From JAEUMD01 sp050246945 (lineage in GTDB: Bacteria > Pseudomonadota > Alphaproteobacteria > Rhizobiales > Hyphomicrobiaceae), in contig JBFWVC010000017.1 in assembly GCA_050246945.1 (NCBI GenBank), forward strand, positions 56,016 through 120,015: DNA of 64,000 nucleotides, in the 5' to 3' direction. How positions within the stretch are numbered: position 1 is the first letter of the stretch; each line of letters begins with the position of its first letter. The notes below the pieces were generated by a model. It did no database searches. It was not told the origin of the DNA and saw nothing but the letters and a program-made list of their open reading frames with translations. The position numbers and the translations under genes are program-made. Below, one piece after another: positions 60,510 to 64,000 of the stretch.

Positions 60510-61559
60510 ATGTTGATCAACCGTCGCACTCTACTTGCGGCATGGGCTGCGAGCCTTGCTCCCCCGACCGGGTTGCGCGCGGCAGATGTGATGCCGATCG
60601 CCGACATGCACGCGCATCTCTTCTTCATCGGCCCCAATCCGGCCGCGCGGCAACCGCTTGGGCGCAATATGGAGAGCGGCGGTGCCACGCTCGTGTCGTG
60701 GTCCCTTGTCGGCGATATGCCATGGATCCGACGTTCAACGGCAGGTTTGAAGCAGGCTGGTACCCCCAAGCGGGGCGCGGCCACGGCGTGGTTCCAAGAG
60801 GAGCTTGAGCGCATACACCGGCATCTTTCTGACCAGAAGCTCAAGGTCGTGCTCACGCCGGACGACATCGAGCGGGCGCTCGCGGGCGAACCGCATGTCG
60901 TCCTGTCGGTCGAGGGTGCGACATTCCTTGATGACGGGCTCGCTGGACTCGAGGCCGCATACACCGGCGGTGTCCGGCATCTTCAGCTTGTCCATTTTGC
61001 GCGCAACGCGATCGGCGATTTCCAGACCGAGGCGCCTGCGCATGGGGGCCTCACCGCCTTCGGTCGCGACGTGATCCGCGAAGCAAATCGGCTCGGCATC
61101 CTGATCGATCTTGCACACGCGACAAGATCTGCGGTCGAGCAGGCCCTCGAGGTTTCCCGTGCGCCGATGGTGTGGTCGCACTCCTCGATTTCGCGTGGCG
61201 AACCCAGCTGGCGGATGCCGGCGTGGCGCGCTCGCCAGATCAGCCTCGAGGAGGCGCGTGCGATCGCCGCAAAGGAAGGTGTGGTCGGGCTGTGGGCATT
61301 GTCGTCCGACGTCGGCAGCACAGTCGGGTCCTATGCGGACCGACTTCTCCAGATGGCGCAACTTCTCGGCGACGATCATGTGGCATTCGGGACGGACATG
61401 AACTCAATCACGAACAGTCCGATCAAGAGCTACGCCGATCTTCGGCGCGCCGTTGCATATATGGAGGCGCGGGGTGTCGAGCCGTCTCGCCTGCGGAAGA
61501 TTTCGATCGGGAACTATGCCCGCGTGCTCCGAGCGGCCATGGTGGCCAGGAAATCATGA
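60510..61559 (+). CDS. Membrane dipeptidase (peptidase M19)
   Basis: The 349-residue exported enzyme has a twin-arginine-like signal (NRRTLLAAWAASLA). The M19 metal ligands are DMHAHLFFIG, the Glu in VVLSVEGATFL, a His in VWSHSSISRG and FGTDMNS. It hydrolyses dipeptides, in bacteria often L/D or D-Ala containing. ATG 60510 is used because it begins the signal; ATG 60486 is upstream in frame. Confidence 0.9.
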   Translation: MLINRRTLLAAWAASLAPPTGLRAADVMPIADMHAHLFFIGPNPAARQPLGRNMESGGATLVSWSLVGDMPWIRRSTAGLKQAGTPKRGAATAWFQEELERIHRHLSDQKLKVVLTPDDIERALAGEPHVVLSVEGATFLDDGLAGLEAAYTGGVRHLQLVHFARNAIGDFQTEAPAHGGLTAFGRDVIREANRLGILIDLAHATRSAVEQALEVSRAPMVWSHSSISRGEPSWRMPAWRARQISLEEARAIAAKEGVVGLWALSSDVGSTVGSYADRLLQMAQLLGDDHVAFGTDMNSITNSPIKSYADLRRAVAYMEARGVEPSRLRKISIGNYARVLRAAMVARKS

Positions 61560-62100
61560 CGGAAACCGCAAATCGATTTCAATTGAGAGTGTGACGCTGG
61601 CTACCGGGGAAAGGTAGTTGTGCAGCAAGGTGGTGTGGTTTCCACGCATGCTACTGCGCGAGCCGAGCGACTGCGCGGCACGCAGATAGCGTACGTCGAT
61701 ATTGCGGGCGCTGCCGATGACGTTGATGACAACGGTGAAGAATGCGCCCAGGAAAATCACGAATGCGATGGACGAGTCCGTCGTCGGCCAGAAGATGATC
61801 GAGGCCGGTACCCAGGCCAGCGGAGGAATGGGGCGCATGATCTCCAGCAGCGGGAACGTCGTAGCAAAGAACACGCGGCTCATCGCCATGAGCAGTCCCA
61901 GAGGGACACCGACGATCTGCGCGGCGACGAAGCCCGATAGCACGCGACCGAAGCTCGCTTGCCAATGATCCCAGAACTTTGCCTGCGAGATGCTTTCGGC
62001 GAGTACGCCCCACACCTCGGTCGGCGCCGGCACGGCGGAAAAGCCGGGAAGCCTAAAACTGCTGCCGATCTGCGTCAGCAGCTAAACAGCATCCGCGATG
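61554..62100 (-). pseudogene. ABC transporter permease (TauC/SsuC type), truncated
   Basis: The fragment reads IGSSFRLPGFSAVPAPTEVW, FGRVLSGFVAAQIVGVPLGL, PLLEIMRPIPPLAWVPASII and RYLRAAQSLGSR, then diverges. The EAA-loop end and C-terminal helices of this ~260-residue permease family are missing, and a TAG interrupts the N-terminal side near 62083. No ATPase or substrate-binding gene accompanies it. Confidence 0.8.
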
Positions 62101-62438
62101 AAGTGTTAGCGCGTAGTTGGATCGGAAATCCTCAATATTCGGAAAAAGCCGCATAGAGGGGCAAAGATCCTTGCGACGGTCAAAGGCGGAACGGCACGAC
62201 GAAGGGTCGGCGGGGCTGCTTGCGGCGTCTTTTGGTGCGGTGTCCCGAAAGGAACATACTAAGGTTAAGTCGGTACGAAATATCTAAAGAAGACCGACTG
62301 CCTATGATGTTCGTCTAAGATCGATTTCTCGGGAATGCTCTTGGCTCAGTTCCCGTAGATGGATGTCATTGCAGCGCCGCGTGCGAACGCAACATTGAAG
62401 CGTTCCGACGCCAGTGGAGAGTTGAAGACTCAGCGGGT
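62101..62438. other. Gene-free stretch
   Basis: Degraded sequence between the broken permease and the alpha/beta hydrolase. I see no gene, repeat or clear promoter in it. Confidence 0.5.
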
Positions 62439-63326
62439 ATGGTCTGGCTGCCAAGAGAGATCTGGTCTGACCGCAAGCTCGGGGACTTGGCGCCGGGCCG
62501 TGCTGCGGACTTGGCACTTGGCATCTTCTGCACACCCGTCCTTTCGCAGTGGCGCCACCCAGAGCAGCACATTCTTGTTCAGCGCGCGCGCCATCATCTC
62601 CGCCACTCCGCTCACCAGCGCATTTGGACACCGGTTGGAGAGGTCGCGACCTACCGCTTCGATCCCGAGGGCCCCCCGCGTGGCAGTGTCCTCCTGGTTC
62701 ATGGTTGGACGAGCGAGGCCTCCTTCATGGCAGCCATTGCCGAGCCGATCCGCCGCTCCGGGTTTACTACGCTTATCGTCGATCTCCCCGCGCATGGTAT
62801 GAGCCAGGGGAGGACTGCGACTCTCATCGACTGCGCCAGCGCGATCGTCGCTATTGGCGGAACGCTCGGCCCGTTCGACGCTGTCGTTTCGCACTCCTTT
62901 GGCGGCATGGCAGCGCTTGTCGCAATCGAAGGCGCGCCGCCGATGCCGGACAGTTTGAAAGTCGTCAAACGGCTAGTTCTCATCGCTAGCCCCAACAGAC
63001 TGAGTGACATTACGCGGCAGTTTGCGACGCATTGGGAGCTTACAATTCCTGCATTGCGCGCCTTTGAGAAGCGCCTCGAACGCATCGGCCGCAGGCCGAT
63101 CAGCCACTTCGCAGTGGCGCGGCTTCTCGCGGCCAGTCGACGGCCTGCGCTCCTCATCCACGCTCGCAACGACATTGATGTGCCATTCAGCGCGTCAGAG
63201 GAGATTGCTGCGCAATGCCCCCACGCCGAACTGCTGCCCTTCGATGACTTGGGACATCGCCTCGTGCTTTTCGCTTCCCAGGTCGCACGCCGGATCGTCG
63301 CGTATTTGCGCGAGCTTCGCAGCTGA
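62439..63326 (+). CDS. Alpha/beta hydrolase
   Basis: The 295-residue protein has the hydrolase-fold core: LLVHGWTSEASFMAA (oxyanion hole), nucleophile Ser in VVSHSFGGMAAL, Asp in ARNDIDVPFS and His in DDLGHRLVLF. No lid or secretion signal was noted. The substrate is unknown. No strong ribosome-binding site precedes ATG 62439, so the start is tentative. Confidence 0.85.
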   Translation: MVWLPREIWSDRKLGDLAPGRAADLALGIFCTPVLSQWRHPEQHILVQRARHHLRHSAHQRIWTPVGEVATYRFDPEGPPRGSVLLVHGWTSEASFMAAIAEPIRRSGFTTLIVDLPAHGMSQGRTATLIDCASAIVAIGGTLGPFDAVVSHSFGGMAALVAIEGAPPMPDSLKVVKRLVLIASPNRLSDITRQFATHWELTIPALRAFEKRLERIGRRPISHFAVARLLAASRRPALLIHARNDIDVPFSASEEIAAQCPHAELLPFDDLGHRLVLFASQVARRIVAYLRELRS

Positions 63327-63429
63327 CGTGCCGAGGGGGACTTTAGAGCATGCTCAATTGAAAGATCTGGATCGTGTTCATTCGGAAATCGGCAATCGTC
63401 TTGTGCTCTGGAATGAGCCGCTGCGTCAG

Positions 63430-63746
63430 CCACCCCGAGCCACGTCTGGTCAATTCGGACGAAGCTCCAGATCGAAGGGAGCAAAAGGGATTTGCCCCTC
63501 TTCAATTTGCCGATCGACAGCAAGCCGCGCGGCTGTGACGTGGTCGCCGTCAGCGTGGATGATGTTGCACCAAGCAGTTGCGCGATGGATCGCGCAACGA
63601 TCCGAGAGATGAAGACCGGCAGGCCCGTCCGGTTCGAATTGACCGACCAGGCCCGCACGGCCATCGATGACTGCCTGAGGCTGACCGGACAAAAGCCCGT
63701 TCAGCTCTTGGCGCAGACGCTGAGAACTCAGTCGATGCAGCGATAG
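63430..63746 (+). pseudogene. Tyrosine recombinase/integrase, N-terminal fragment
   Basis: One frame reads SHVWSIRTKLQIEGSKRDLP, LFNLPIDSKPRGCDVVAVSV and MDRATIREMKTGRPVRFELT, then DDCLRLTGQKP. This is the start of a common Hyphomicrobiales integrase. The rest of the catalytic domain (R-H-R-Y residues) is missing; the frame stops at 63746. It overlaps the end of the gene on the other strand. Confidence 0.78.
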
Positions 63747-64000
63747 TAGCGACGCCACCAGTATCGGCTGCCAGTCCTCACAGCCTTGCTGTAGAGCCAC
63801 GCACAATCGCCATCGTAATAGTACGGATAGGCATAGTAGGGAGCATAATATCCGTAATAAGGGTACCAGCCATAGTACCCTCCGCCGCCCCTGTAATAAT
63901 GCTTTCCGCCGTGATGTTTGCCACCACCGCCGTAGTGCTTACCGCCACCATAGTAGCCTCCGCCACCACCGCCGTAGTGCTTACCGCCACCGTAGTAGCC
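63728..64000 (-). CDS. Gly/Tyr/His-rich protein, C-terminal part (runs off the right edge)
   Basis: The last 90 codons read from the window edge to TGA 63728-63730. They are GGYYGGGKHYGGGG-type repeats, then YPYYGYYAPYYAYPYYYDGD and a conserved-looking CAWLYSKAVRTGSRYWWRRY end with two cysteines. Such small secreted Gly/Tyr-rich proteins with a W-L-Y-x-K-A ending are common in this order; function is unknown. The start and signal peptide are outside the window. Confidence 0.75.
   Translation of the reverse strand, partial: GYYGGGKHYGGGGGGYYGGGKHYGGGGKHHGGKHYYRGGGGYYGWYPYYGYYAPYYAYPYYYDGDCAWLYSKAVRTGSRYWWRRYYRCID
63921..64000. repeat. 42-bp tandem repeat in the Gly/Tyr-rich gene
   Basis: CCACCACCGCCGTAGTGCTT begins at 63921 and again at 63963, a 42-bp (14-codon) period encoding YYGGGKHYGGGG-type units. 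The array continues beyond the window edge. Confidence 0.8.

Noticed and set aside
63450..63806. 118-codon minus-strand frame near the right end
   Set aside because: It is antisense to the integrase fragment and out of frame with the Gly/Tyr-rich gene, whose conserved ending supports the other frame.
63921..64000. Direct repeats resembling a CRISPR array
   Set aside because: The units are contiguous 42-bp coding repeats without unique spacers, in frame with a Gly/Tyr-rich protein.

Overview
The window looks like chromosomal DNA of an alphaproteobacterium, most likely in the Hyphomicrobiales (Rhizobiales). The basis is high G+C codon usage, an AcpXL-type very-long-chain fatty-acid (VLCFA) cluster, DUF3489-DUF2924-recombinase cassettes, IS1182/IS66 elements, PepSY/DUF6522/DUF5681 proteins and a Gly/Tyr-rich secreted protein typical of that order. 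Species cannot be named from sequence alone.

Layout. 1-1.6 kb: a nuclease tail, a SoxYZ-like carrier and tRNA-Ser(GGA). 1.9-4.5 kb: an intact DUF3489-DUF2924-serine recombinase cassette. 5.4-9.3 kb: a TetR-controlled tripartite ABC exporter with a perfect 20-bp operator. 9.5-12.8 kb: two IS1182-family elements meeting tail to tail. 12.8-16.7 kb: three PepSY proteins, a two-component system and a cytochrome b561. 16.8-22.6 kb: an Rrf2 (NsrR-like) regulator with DUF6522 on one side and, divergently, an apparent NO/nitrosative-stress operon (truncated globin, hemerythrin, CMD, DUF488, nitronate monooxygenase, 5-formyl-THF cyclo-ligase, cupin). 23-25.5 kb: a Na/Pi cotransporter between diverged 120-bp repeats. 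25.5-30.7 kb: a decayed copy of the recombinase cassette followed by a phage-derived module (terminase, DUF5681, ParB-methyltransferase).

30.8-54.7 kb is the most interesting part. A Crp/Fnr-type regulator is followed by a pqqA-pqqD-pqqE operon (without pqqB or pqqC) that continues into a membrane protein, serC and a shortened dihydroorotate dehydrogenase-like gene. Next come mogA, an exported truncated globin, a ThiO-like oxidase, ubiX, ubiD and the complete oxygen-independent ubiquinone genes ubiT-ubiU-ubiV. Last is a VLCFA cluster (acpXL, fabZXL, two ketosynthase pairs, adh2XL) with a MaoC-SDR fusion, a double-MaoC dehydratase and an FkbH-ACP pair. Three divergent promoters in this stretch (pqqA/mogA, ubiD/ubiT, acpXL/MaoC-SDR) carry near-identical FNR-like boxes beginning TTGACTTC. 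This suggests one oxygen- or redox-responsive regulon that joins a quinone, a PqqA-derived product and an unusual lipid.

54.7-64 kb is mixed: IS3 and IS66 remnants, an HPP membrane protein, three cell-envelope hydrolases (M74, YiiX-like, M19), a broken ABC permease, an alpha/beta hydrolase, an integrase fragment and a Gly/Tyr-rich protein running off the right edge.
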